From contig OY757921.1 of the NCBI GenBank assembly GCA_963585895.1, forward strand, positions 81,506,953-81,570,952: a stretch of 64,000 bases of DNA. The letters are read 5' to 3'. Below the pieces are notes generated by a model. That model ran no database searches. It saw nothing but the letters and a program-made list of their open reading frames with translations, and was not told the origin of the DNA. A program made the position numbers and the translations under genes. This DNA is from Sepioteuthis lessoniana. Its lineage: Eukaryota > Mollusca > Cephalopoda > Myopsida > Loliginidae. This document shows positions 42,180-53,247 of this stretch, in pieces. The stretch's first letter is position 1. Each line of letters begins with the position of its first letter.

Positions 42180-42690
42180 TCTTTACAACCATTGTAAACA
42201 AGTAAACACTTCATATTCACTTATAACGTCCGTAATTTAAGAGCCAATGTATTAGTAATATTCACAATCATTTTAAAGGGGTAAACATTTAAAACTCTGT
42301 TGTAATATCAAGGTTTTAATGACCGGTATATTAATAATGTTCCAAATCATTATAAACAGGCAAACATTTCATACTCTGTTGTAATATTAAAATTTTAAGA
42401 GCCAATGTATTAATAATGTCTATAATCATTATAAACAGGTAAACACAGTTTCTTAGTTTAAATATAAATGTTTTAAGAGAAAATATATTAATAAATTTTC
42501 ACAATAATTTTAAACAGGTAAAACTTTTATACCCAGTTGAAATATTAATGTATTAAGAGCAAATTTATGAATAAAGTTGACAATTATTTGAAACCGGTAA
42601 ATAAATCATACTCAGTTGCAATATCAATATTTTAAGAGCCAATATATTAATAATTTTCAAAATCATTATAGAAAGGTAAACATTCCACAT
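42180..42690. repeat. 75-80-bp minisatellite, block 3
   Basis: Six to seven diverged units (AAACAGGTAAACACTTCATA, TTTTAAGAGCCAATGTATTA). Confidence 0.85.
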
Positions 42691-42714
42691 AAAAGAAATA
42701 ATATAAGACCTTCC

Positions 42715-42996
42715 TCAGTTACTGTCCCTTAACCATCGCTTGATGAGAGAGCTTGAGTGATTGGTTATGACCATTGTCGGTGACCAATCAGGACACACAA
42801 GACATGAATCATTAGGATTAGTTTTGTCGCATAAATTCAGATTACGAGAGTGAATATCTCTCTTTTTTCTGCAACCTCCGTACGAATAAGACGCATTCAA
42901 GATGCCAGCTACTATGGGAGCCGTTGACCACGTTAAATGTCCAACTACAAGCGGAGTAGAGATACAGTATAAGTGACAAGATAAGCTACGCAAGGA
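42715..42996 (-). other. Unidentified open frame, about 94 codons
   Basis: Minus-strand frame without low complexity, containing SYGGCRKKRDIHSRN and NPNDSCLVCPDWSPTM, ending in a stop. It begins without ATG. It lies between two minisatellite blocks and outside any repeat I recognise. It could be an exon or old transposon coding; I do not know its function. Confidence 0.25.
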
Positions 42997-43139
42997 CAAT
43001 TATTTTGCAACCTACACTTTATATTACAATATTAATACCACGTTTATTGCAAATGTTGACATGTCTTGTTAATACACTGGTTTGTTAAAAAGCCTCTTGT
43101 CCTGTTTTCTTTTCTGTTGCCTTTATTTTTATTTTGTCC

Positions 43140-43525
43140 AAGTATTTGTAACGCTTACTTAATTACAATATAAATGTTTCAAGAGCTAATATATTGATAA
43201 AGTCGAAGATGATTTTAAACAGGTAAACCTTTTATACTTCATTGAAATATCAGTGTTTCAAGAGCTAATATATGAACAAAGTTTACTATTATTTGAAACA
43301 GGTAAACGCTTCATATTTAGTTGTAATGCCAATGTTTTAAGAGCCAAAGTTTTAACAAATTGACGATAATATTAAACAGGTAACACTTCATACTCGGTTG
43401 TAATATCAGTGTTTTAAGAGACAATATATTAATAAAGTTGATTATCATTTTAAATAGTTAAACATTTAGCATTAAATTGTAATATCAATATTTTAAGAGC
43501 CAATATATTAATATTGAAATAATCT
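43140..43525. repeat. 75-80-bp minisatellite, block 4
   Basis: About five units, same theme as block 3. Confidence 0.85.
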
Positions 43526-43562
43526 AAATTTCAATCAGTCATGTAAAAAATAGTCAAAATTT

Positions 43563-43588
43563 GAATCTATCTATCTATCTATCTATCA
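43563..43588. repeat. (CTAT)n microsatellite
   Basis: About six repeats. Confidence 0.93.
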
Positions 43589-43825
43589 ACATCATTGTAA
43601 CAATCTATCTTCTTTCGTCCACCATATTTAGCACGCGTCACGTTAAAATGTGGAAGGTACGGAAAGACGAAACCTAACTACACCCATATCCACGCATATG
43701 CTTTTACTACAAGGATCAGCTGGCAAATCTGGTCAACAATAGCACACTAGCTCTTTCCGTAGTGAAAATATAACTAATAATAGCTTTACTTTCATTTTTC
43801 TTATTTTATAACATTTTTATTCTGT

Positions 43826-44077
43826 TTAGGATACGCCAACTGCATCTTCTGAAGTAAGTTGCCCCCAAAGGAGGATCCTGGGTATAAAACAAACTGGCTC
43901 TACTGATAAGGCTCCAGTTCTGGAGTTTTGAAGAATATAAAGCTACTCCTTCATTGCCATTACTCAGGTTTACCCTGACCCGAAGTGATGCCATTTATTA
44001 GAGTCTCATCTATGGATCAAACAGAACGGTTTGGAAATTATCAGTATTAGATAGGAATACTTGATACCCTATAAAAG
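43826..44077 (+). repeat. Composite repeat D, partial
   Basis: GGATACGCCAACTGCATC through CATTGCCATTACTCAGG and the start of the body; then abuts SINE-A. Confidence 0.72.
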
Positions 44078-44323
44078 TAGTTGGCGACCGTAGTCGAGGG
44101 CGACCAGAAGGCTCCCTTTTCGATAGCTACTACAATGAGGTGTTGGGAAGGGCGCTGCTCCTTTCGCTGGATTGCTCTACTTTGCCCTTGTTTATATTGC
44201 TGAGTGTTAAGCAAGTAGGTATCAAGTACCATTTTTAAAGTCTTTGGTATGACTCAACCTTGGATTAAACCCAAGTATCCCGGACGATTGGCGAACACTC
44301 TACCCACTTGGCCAATGAGCCGG
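44078..44323 (-). mobile_element. SINE-A
   Basis: Full reverse copy ending with the head GGCCAATGAGCCGG. Confidence 0.88.
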
Positions 44324-44435
44324 TAAATTATCTTTTATTAAGAATAGTTAATTGAAACTACACTTGTTTACTAAGGATTATTACTATGGGTCGCTTAAAT
44401 CCATATTACTGTACGCAAACATGACTCTTATTGAA

Positions 44436-44924
44436 TAATAATACTCTTAGCGAAGGCGTGGACTACCATCGACAGATTACCGATCATAAGGAAGTCTGAT
44501 CTGATAAGATAAAATGGGATTTCTTTCAAGCTGTGGCTGTGTCAATACTACTGTGTGGATGGGTGCATCCACACAGTAGTATTGACATGGACGCTAACAA
44601 AACGCACTGAGAAAAAGCTAGATGGAAAATACGCAAGAATTCTACGTGCTGTTTTAAATAGATCCTGGAAGCAACACCCCACTAAACAGTAGGTATACGG
44701 GCACCTACCTACCATCTTAAAACCCATCAAAGTAAGATAAACTAGACGTGCGGGCATTGCCGGAGAAGCAAGCACAAACTCATAAGGCACTTTCTTCTAT
44801 GGACCGCTAGACATGAACGGGTGCAAGTGTTGACCGATCAGCAAGAACTTACATCAGCTCTGTGTGGACACTGGATGTAGTTTGAAGGATCTGCTGGGAG
44901 CGATGGATGATAGGGCCAGATATA
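44436..44924 (+). mobile_element. LINE-alpha fragment with local fold-back
   Basis: Matches the 3' coding part (GAAAAAGCTAGATGGAAAAT, GATCCTGGAAGCAACACCCC, GACACTGGATGTAGTTTGAA). Many stops. A perfect 22-bp fold-back is inserted at 44540-44587. Confidence 0.82.
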
Positions 44925-44932
44925 TATAGGGT

Positions 44933-45505
44933 GTCTCAATATACATGGTACCCATGTGACAAATAACTCGACTGATTATAATGTCTTCTTTTATGCTTCA
45001 GATTTGAAAATAGTATACTATAACAACTATTAATCCTCGATTACAATGCCTTGGACAAGAGGGGAAAATGTTTTGCGTCACTATTTATTTGGAGACAAAA
45101 TCATTCAAAACTCTGCAAGAAAAATTTCGCAGAAAGTTAAACTTTAACAATTATCCCCAGAAAAGCCAAATTTATCGTTAGGTACACAAATTTCAAGCCA
45201 CAGGGTCAGTAAACAACTTCTACTAGAGGGCAGAAAATCCAAAATCTGGCAGGAAGTTGACTGCAAGATGTTCTGGCTGTGAGGATGCAGTGAGAGATTC
45301 TGTGAGGAGCCCGAAAATGTCCCTCCGAAGACGTTCTCAAGAACTTGGTCTTTTACGTGCATCGTTGCAAAGAATGTTAAAGAAGGATCTTCAGCTATAC
45401 CCGTACAGAATCCAGCTAAAACACAAACTCACACCAGCTGAGTTTCTTGTCTCAGTAATAAATAATTATCGTATTAATGGGTTGCATCTATTTTGAGACA
45501 CCCAG
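44933..45505 (+). mobile_element. TIR element with DUF4817-like/HTH coding, internally deleted
   Basis: Ends GGGTGTCTCAA (44938) and TTGAGACACCC (45492-45502) are inverted repeats. Coding reads KSFKTLQEKFRRKFNFNNYP and KSQIYR.VHKFQATGSVNN (with a stop), then SPKMSLRRRSQELGLLRASL and DLQLYPYRIQLKHKLTPAEF, the N-terminal DNA-binding part of a mariner-superfamily transposase. The catalytic part is missing, so it is non-autonomous. Confidence 0.75.
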
Positions 45506-45559
45506 TATATGTAGAGAGAATCAGGGAAATCCCTACTCTCAGCACGACTTGATAATGAA

Positions 45560-45765
45560 GATAATAATTATACTTAAAACCATGCAAATGTGTGCAAATT
45601 ATTTGTATTAAACGGGAATATTTGATATAATAAAAAAAAAAGCTTTTAAAAACAACTACATAAAAGATGTTAAAACAAACATACAATATATGCGATTACC
45701 TAACTTCTAGGCATAAAATAGCCCCAGACAGTTCGACATGAAGTTAAAATCAATCAATCCTCAAT
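45560..45765 (+). repeat. Composite repeat D, 3' part with variant tail
   Basis: TTATTTGTATTAAACGGGAA, then GGCATAAAATAGCCCCAGAC, then TTAAAATCAATCAATC. Confidence 0.65.
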
Positions 45766-46310
45766 CATTTCTTTTTTTTTCTTTCTTTCTGAACAGATGA
45801 TTAGCAACAGCCGATTTATCAATCTTTTAAAAATAACCTGGTGGATGAGAGAAACAATAGAAATTTGATGAAATGGTAGTCTAATCAAAATGTTGCAATT
45901 TCGTCCTTAGATTCTCATACAAAACGACATATTAATGAAAAATACTGTTGAATACTTGTAACCATAGAAGAAAATCCTCTTTAACTCAAGACGATCAAAA
46001 GAATCGCCATAAAAGACATCGGACAAAATAAAACTACGTCATCTCCCAAACAAAAACGATGACGCAAAAACTTGCCACCTACAATCTGTTACGGTAATAA
46101 ACAATTTCTACAGAAAATCGTAACTTTCTTTTGTTGTTCAAGATTATTAATTGAAAAAAATGAATAGAATAAATAAATAAATAAACAAATATACAGTTCC
46201 ATGTCTTTCTCTTTAAAAAAAAGTTATCTTCCAATTTTAAGCTATTAAGCTCTTTTTCGACAAAAAAAAAAGAGGTAAAAAGAAATGATACAAGTTTTTT
46301 GTTAAAGTAC
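45766..46310. other. No recognisable feature
   Basis: AT-rich; no supported frame. Confidence 0.35.
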
Positions 46311-46370
46311 TTGTAAGTGAAATCATTTGTAGGTTACAGGTTCAATCCCAACTACTGATAAACAACAAAG
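46311..46370 (+). repeat. Possible tRNA-derived sequence
   Basis: B-box-like ACAGGTTCAATCCCAACTAC with a weak upstream A-box; no cloverleaf could be drawn. Confidence 0.25.
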
Positions 46371-46932
46371 AATACTTAATATAGTTTAACACTTGTACCC
46401 GGTTATGGTTAATGGAATTAGAACAATCTAGCCCCGTAGATTAAATAAAGGGTTCAAAGTTTTGTATGGCCTCCCGAGTTCGACAAGGAACACTTGAAGA
46501 ACGCTGAGGGACGCACCGGCCGAAACGTTGTGAATTTAACGATAAGGATGAAGACAATAATCATCAAAAGTTATAAGAATTATGAAGCTTCATCTTAGAA
46601 ATGAAGAAAAGTAAAAAGAAATGCTTACATTTCCCACATCGAGAGGTATTTTCTCTCTCACCCCCCTCCAAAAGCACCTGCGCATTTGCATGAAGGTAAA
46701 AAAAAACCCACACAGACACAGCGTTTAGAGAATTATCTATTTAGTTTTAAGAGGCGTCCCATTCCTCTCGCCTCTCTCGTTATCTGTGCTGAATCTGAGC
46801 TAGGCTAAGTAAATATCTACATATACTATCACCTGGGCGTCTATCGTAGAGTAACGGTCAGATCGCTTTGCAAGCCATATTCTAATATTGAGTTCAATTA
46901 TTATGAGGTGCCCTATTGTTGAGGCCAGTGTT

Positions 46933-47035
<103 letters not shown>

Positions 47036-47044
47036 CAGATTCAA

Positions 47045-47425
47045 GCAAAAGAACCTCGCCCTGTCAATGTCCTGGGTATGACACCGAGATAATTCGATGA
47101 TGACGATCTAATTCGGGAGTTCCGCTAAGAGTGGAATACCGCTTCAGCGCAATTACTCCTAGGTCTACTACGACTCGGAGTGGCAGTACCTGTTAGTGTC
47201 CCATGTATGGGTCAAATATATCTGTTTAAAAAGTATTAGAATTGGATTGGAAATCTTGAACCCTTGTAAGAGTATGCAAAAATATTTGTATTACATAGGA
47301 ATACTTGATATAATATATCTATTTGCATCATTATTATTATTAGATGGAAATAGTTAATTGAAACCATATAATTGTGTACAAATTATTAGTATTAGATTGG
47401 AATACTTATTACCATGATAATTACC
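47045..47425 (+). repeat. Composite repeat D, partial
   Basis: TCCTGGGTATGACACCGAG, CAATTACTCCTAGGTCTAC and body units GGAATACTTGATATAAT. Confidence 0.7.
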
Positions 47426-47446
47426 TGAAACAATACTGGGTGTTTC

Positions 47447-47720
47447 AATAAAATTGATATCATTTCGTAATTTTATAACTTGACCGATTCTTGTTCAAAT
47501 GATCTTAAAATTTAACAGGAAGTGAAGAAACGACTAAAAATTCTGTTTAATGTTAAAATGTCTTTAAACATGAAACATTAAAACAAATGACTTACAATAT
47601 AACTTAAAAAGGAAAATGTAGATCTGTATCCTTGCCCTTGGGGTCATAATAATTACGCGGACGCGTATTTCTAATCCTCTTGGGAAGACGTGGCCCTGGA
47701 GGTGACCGTGTCCTCGGTAA
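47447..47720. mobile_element. Possible TIR transposon fragment
   Basis: CTGGGTGTTTCAATAAAATT resembles the inverted end of the element at 44933 and of related elements; the opposite end is not found nearby. Confidence 0.3.
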
Positions 47721-47811
47721 GGAGTACGGATGTAACTTGCAAGACACAGTTAGGTCAATTGGCCGCGCAATTATGATGACTAGTTAATTTGGCGTCACTT
47801 GTGTGCAATAT

Positions 47812-47895
47812 GAACTGATGGCTCAGTTGTAGAGTTTCGGCACTGCAATCTGTGGTTGCTAGTTCGATCTCCATATATGTAACAGCCATAGCCAA
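47812..47895 (+). repeat. tRNA-derived SINE head
   Basis: A-box-like GATGGCTCAGTTGTAGAG and B-box-like TAGTTCGATCTCC at tRNA spacing. Confidence 0.4.
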
Positions 47896-48320
47896 TTTAT
47901 TAGCGGATTAAGATTCTATATAATTTCAGCAAGGTTTGTTGGTCAGCACCCCAGTCTTTGTGGGCTATTACACGAAGGAGTTTTAATGTTTTGCTACATT
48001 TCTCTTTTAAGTGTGGAATGAAAGAGAGCTTTTTATAAAAAATAACGTCGAGGAATTTGTACTGGTCAGCGTCTGGAATTTGTGATCTGTCCAGATTTAA
48101 TGTAGGGTTGTTATGCATTTTAGTTAATTGACAAAAATGCACGCACTGAGTTTTTGCTTTGGAAATTTTAAAGCCGTTTATCGTTACTCATTTGCTTATT
48201 TTGTTAATGCCCTGTTGTAGTGGATGTTCTGCAATGCGTATATATTTGGATGTAAAGGTGATACAGAAGTCATCAACGAACAAATACTTATCAATTCAAG
48301 GATTCAGGCAAAATAAGACA
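47895..48320 (-). mobile_element. LINE-gamma (Jockey-like) reverse transcriptase fragment
   Basis: Minus-strand coding: KYLFVDDFCITF (catalytic F/YxDD motif), then VHFCQLTKMHNNPTLNLDRS, QYKFLDVIFYKKLSFIPHLK and WGADQQTLLKLYRILIR, the palm-to-thumb region of Jockey-type non-LTR reverse transcriptases. Truncated and with a few stops. Confidence 0.8.
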
Positions 48321-48680
48321 TTCCTATCTTCGAGGCTGTAGTCTAACACTTTAGCCACTGCACAATGAGAACTTCTCCCTAATGATGAGTGGATGAACTT
48401 ATTCAGCCTAAATGTACGTACATTTATGCTAAATAAATGCCACTCTCACAATTCCCATTTATTTGCCATAAATACATATGACCCTGTGAAAATTATTAGT
48501 GTTTAATAGGAATACTTGAAACCATACAATTGTGTGAATATTATTTGTATTTGATAAGTAGTTATGATCATAATTAAACAAGTACAAATGAAACAAATTT
48601 CGCCATCAAATAACTTCTAAAATATCATGATTACAGACAAATAAAAAGTACAATCGAAATCAGTGAGAGTAGAAAGGGAT

Positions 48681-48940
48681 CCAGCTCATTGGCCCAGTGG
48701 GTAGAGTGTTCGCCAATGGTCCAGGAGACATGGGTTCAATCCCAGGTCGCGTCATACCAAATACTTTAAAAATGGAACTTGATACCTCCAATCAGCAATA
48801 TAAGGTACGTATCGAGAGTAAAGTGGAGCAATCCAGGGAAAGGAGTAGCGACCTCCTCTACACTTCGGTATAGTAGCTATTGAAAAGGAGTCTTCTGGTC
48901 GGCTTCGACTAAAGGGAGACAACTACAACTTTGGTCGTCA
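48681..48940 (+). mobile_element. SINE-A
   Basis: Head CTCATTGGCCCAGTGGGTAG, B-box GGTTCAATCCC, 3' end AGGGAGACAACTAC. Confidence 0.87.
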
Positions 48941-49283
48941 AGAATTAAAGGAAAGTAATCTAATTCAACGGTATTAAAGGAAGAAAGGAATAGGAGGCAT
49001 TACTTTCGGAGTACGTTTAGTAACTTTAAGGACAAAACTTGTTTCTATCGGTACATTATTTTAGTCTGAGAAGTTAGAGCCCAGTGTCTGGTTGCATTGT
49101 TGGGTCTTAATGGATTCGAAGACAGCGAATGGAGGAAACTGAGGAGTTTTAGTTGAAATTAGAAAACATTGTATTACATTTTGACCTGTTCAACAAAATT
49201 ACTAACGTCATTTGTCAAAACATTTTAGCAGGTGACCAAAATTTTTTTATTGTTTTGAATGATAATTTTTCTTTAAAAGATAT
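48941..49283. other. No recognisable feature
   Basis: Unrecognised sequence upstream of a TG microsatellite. Confidence 0.35.
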
Positions 49284-49311
49284 TGTGTGTGTGTGTGTGT
49301 GTGTGTGTGTG
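49284..49311. repeat. (TG)n microsatellite
   Basis: About 28 bp. Confidence 0.95.
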
Positions 49312-49364
49312 CACGCATTTTCCAGTGAGTATCCCAGAAGGAAAAGAGTATGCAGGTAATGTGG

Positions 49365-50115
49365 AGGTATAAAAATAAAAAAATAAAAAAGGAAAAAAAA
49401 AAAAAAATAAAAGGAAAGAATAAAAAGGAAAGAAATAGATTTAAAAAAATATGAAAATATAGAATAATAAGTAAAAGAAAAAAGTAACAAAGAATGAAGA
49501 AAAGAAAGAAAGAAAAAGAAAGAGAAAGCAGGAAAGAAATGAGGAAGAGAAGAAGAAAGAAAAATAGAAAGAAAGAAGGAAAGAAAGAGAAGAGAAAGAA
49601 AAGGGGAAAGAAAGATAAGAAATGAGGAAGAGAAAAGAAAAGAGAGAAAAAAGAAAGAAAAACAGAAAGGAAAACCGAAAGTTATAAGAAAGGAAGAAAG
49701 GAATAAGCGAAGAAAGAAAAAGGAAAGAAAAAAGAAAAAGAAAGAAAGAGGATAGAAAGAAAGAAGCCGAAAGAAAGATGGAAAAACAAGAAAAAAGGAA
49801 AAGAAAGAAGGAAAGAAGAAAAAAGGAAAGAAAAAGAGAAAAAGAAAAAAGGAAAGAAAAGGAAAGTAAGAAGAAACAAATAGAGAGGATAGAAAGAAAT
49901 GAGAAAGCAAGAAAGAGCAAAAGAAAAAGAAAAAGGCAAAAGCAACAGAAAGGAGCATACAAAGACAAGCAGAAAGAAAGAAACAAAGAAAGAAAGAGTG
50001 AAAAAGAAAAGAGAAAAAACACTAAAAAAGAAAAAAAAAACGAGAAAGGGATTATAAAGTATAAAGATAAAAACCGAGAAGAAACAGAAAGACGAAAAAG
50101 AAAAAGCAGATAAAC
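49365..50115. repeat. Purine-rich GAAA-type degenerate tract
   Basis: About 750 bp almost entirely A and G on the plus strand, made of AAAGAAAG-type units without clear higher order. The long open frames rich in Phe, Leu and Ser (minus) or Lys, Glu and Arg (plus) are artefacts of the composition. Confidence 0.95.
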
Positions 50116-50209
50116 TTTGTGAAATATATCTTTGTACAATATAAAAAAAACCCCAATGAGATGAAAGAATTAAATAGGAAAACAAAACAAAATAAAAAAG
50201 AAATGCCTC

Positions 50210-50410
50210 AAAAGTAAAAAGAACGGAGAATATTGAATAAAAAGTAGAAATTAAATAGAAAGACGAAACGAAACGAAAAAAGCACAAAAGAAAGAGGAAA
50301 GGAGAATATCAAATAAAAAGTGGAATTTAAATAGAAAGACGAAACGAAACGAAAAAAGCACCATAGAAAGAGGAAAGGAGAATATTAAATAAAAAGTGGA
50401 AATTGAGTAG
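50210..50410. repeat. Short tandem block, 80-bp unit
   Basis: GAATATTGAATAAAAAGT to GAAACGAAACGAAAAAAGCAC occurs about 2.5 times with a period near 80-84 bp (GGAGAATAT at 50225, 50302 and 50384). Confidence 0.8.
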
Positions 50411-50423
50411 AATGGTTGAGCTT

Positions 50424-50825
50424 TACGGCATATCAACCATTGTAGGTTATTTAATGCCAAATCCTCTTTATACATTTAAAAGGTCAATTTCAAACAATTC
50501 AGTTTAGCATAGGTACAGTTTTTGTTTACATACAGTTAACTGATCAAACGGTTCTATTGCTAACAATTCAGTTTAGCTTAGGTACACAATTTAGTTCTAT
50601 TTGACCCATAGATAGGACCCTATCAGGTGCTACAACCCCGAGCCGGAGTAGACTTGAGAGCGATGGCAATGAAGGGGTACTCCACATTCCCCAAAGCCTT
50701 AGCATTACTGGAGCCTCACCATCATATTGCTTCATGTCATTATCAGGACACTCGTCGTGGGGAAGGGTCTTACCCCTCTGCAGAAAAGCAATCAATATAT
50801 TCTGCAGCCCCAACCGACTGGGCCA
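50424..50825 (-). repeat. Composite repeat D
   Basis: Tail GGCATATCAACCATTGTAGG at 50429, short body, and head ending CCCCAACCGACTGGG at 50823. Confidence 0.85.
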
Positions 50826-50954
50826 GAAATTAAATAGAAAAACGAAACGAAATGAAAGAGGTACAAAAGAAAAAGGATAAGTAACAATGAACTTATGACA
50901 CCATAAAACAATACTTGACCGCAAAAAGCTTTTTAAGACGGAACAGATCTGACC

Positions 50955-51460
50955 TGCAGGCTTGGGCAGTAGAATACGCCGACTGAACCCCTATAGAGGG
51001 ATAAGACCCCCCACCTGCCACACTGATGTCCTGGGTATGACACTGAACTGCAACTGATGATGAGGCTCCAGTTTTGAAGCTTTGGGGAGTTGCCATTACT
51101 CCCAGGTCCACTCTGACTCGTATTGGTAGTACCTGTTAGGGTCCCATCCACGGGTCAACTGGAACTGTTCAATCACTTATTAAGGATTATCATTATATAT
51201 TTGAAAAACTATTGTGGTGTGCAAATTATTTTTATTAGATAAGAATACTTGATAAACAGAATTATTATTATTGAATTGCAATACTTGTAATTAATAGTAT
51301 GGAAACAAATGGTTGACATTAAATAGAATTATTTGTGTTAGATGGGAATACTTAAAACCATTTAACTGTTTGCAAACAAATGTGCTCTAATCACTTGTTT
51401 AAAAATAAAGTTACCAACAAACTATTCTCTTACGTATCATATATATAACCTGGACGGCTC
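50955..51460 (+). repeat. Composite repeat D
   Basis: GGCAGTAGAATACGCCGACT, GCCATTACTCCCAGGTCC, and AT-rich body with GGGAATACTTAAAACC. Confidence 0.8.
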
Positions 51461-51793
51461 ATCAAACAGAAGTAGATACATATCGGCAACTACATTTTTT
51501 ACATACAAACTAAACAGCAAAACATAACGACCCAACTTGGACTTACTTCCTGTTGACGACATCATACCGATTTCTTGTTCATTTTTTTTATTGTCAGAAG
51601 AAAGGGAAAGGTTTCCCCGAAATATGAAAAAATACAATTTTCTTTTTAAATGCTTCTACTCTAATGATCTTAAATGTAAGTACAGAATCATATTTTTTCA
51701 ACGTTTTCTTTAAGATATTAGAGATTATTTCTTTTTATAGACCATGTCATCTTTTAGTCATTTATGCAAGAACCATCCGTGGAAATTACACTT

Positions 51794-51842
<49 letters not shown>

Positions 51843-52582
51843 CAGGATTTGGGATCAAATAATTCTCAAAGATCGATTAAAAAAACCAACCAACCAATCG
51901 AACAGAGTAGACGAGAATGACGTACGATATGAATTAAAAATTTAATTAAAATTAAAAAAAAAAAAATTCCCCCAAAACTAACAAACAAACAAACAAATAA
52001 ATAGATAGATAAATAAAAACAAAAAAGCAACAAACAAACCAAACCAAACAAAAACAAACTTGAAAATGAAAGTGAAATATAAAAAACAAGAAGTAATGAA
52101 AGTCTCTTCGAAATGAATAGAAAAATTTTGGAAAGAAAGTTAATGGTAGGACGTGCTTGTGTCTCTAAAGAATGATGAATGCATTGTTTGCAACAATATT
52201 GAATACCCATTTCAAAAAAGAGATAGGTACATGTTAATTCAGAATGACAAGATTAGTTTTTTTTCAGTGCAAGTATTCAACTGACCCAAATCCAAAGAAA
52301 CATTTAACAATGTTAATGGTTAAAGCGACAATATCCCGCAGTCAATCCGTGCGTAGTCTTGACATTGTCTAAGCTTAGTTTTATATGACACAAGGCCGAG
52401 TAGAAGAGAAAAAAAAAACGGACATGAAGATTATATCAAACTTTAGGACAGAGAGGCCTTGTCTATTTTGAAAAACAGCTTTCGAAATCCTGTTTGTTAC
52501 CTAGGGTTAAACTCTAACCTCTGGCATTGGCAGGTAATAAACAATTTGCTTGTATAGATACATGGCTATTCTGCTTTATTCC
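51461..52582. other. No recognisable gene
   Basis: Contains an (AT)n tract at 51797-51839 and A-rich runs at 51950-52065; otherwise unrecognised. Confidence 0.4.
51797..51839. repeat. (AT)n microsatellite
   Basis: About 43 bp. Confidence 0.97.
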
Positions 52583-52920
52583 CTGTCCGGTCGACGAGTC
52601 TTAGAATACGCCAACTGTACTCCCTGGGGAAGGTAAAACGCCCTTCAAAAAGTGGTGGGTGTCCTGAGTATGAAACTAAACCGTATCTAATAGTGAGATG
52701 GCAGTTCTTGAATTCTGGGAAGTGTGGAATCACCTTTTCATTGTCATTACTCCCAAGTCCACTCTGAGCCAAAGTGATCGTAACTGTTACTGTTCTATTT
52801 ATGGGTCGAATAGATCTGTTTGAAAATTATTTGTATTGGATAGGAATTCTTAAAACGATGTAACTGTATGCAAATTACTTGTATTGCATAGGAATACTTG
52901 AAACTGTGAGTAAACAAAGC
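52583..52920 (+). repeat. Composite repeat D
   Basis: CCCTGTCCGGTCGACGAGTC head, CATTGTCATTACTCCCAAG, then body. Confidence 0.75.
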
Positions 52921-52921
52921 C

Positions 52922-52946
52922 TTATTATTATTATTATTATTATTAG
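52922..52946. repeat. (TTA)n microsatellite
   Basis: About eight repeats in the D body. Confidence 0.93.
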
Positions 52947-52984
52947 ATAGGAATAGTTACGTAAAATTATATATATATATATTA

Positions 52985-53245
52985 GTGTACATGGTATAAC
53001 ACTAAACAGTATCTGGTTGCAAGGCTCCAGTTCTGGAGATCTTGGAAATATGCGTACCTCTTCATAGGCATTACGCCCAGGTCCACTCTTACCCGGATTG
53101 ATTGTACCTTTTAGGGTATATCTATCGGTCAAAAAGATCTGTTGAAAAATTATTCGTATTTAAAAGGACCGTGTGTAAAAAAACGAAACAAGTAAACAAA
53201 AAATTTAAATATGAATGTACAATGAAAATGATTCCTTAATATAAA
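52985..53245 (+). repeat. Composite repeat D, partial
   Basis: TGGTATAACACTAAACAG, AGGCATTACGCCCAGGTCC and body. Confidence 0.7.
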
Positions 53246-53247
53246 AT

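Noticed and set aside
49215-50287. Overlapping long frames of 200-247 residues as membrane proteins
   Set aside because: All arise from a purine-only tract read in several frames; the same DNA gives Lys/Glu/Arg frames on the other strand.
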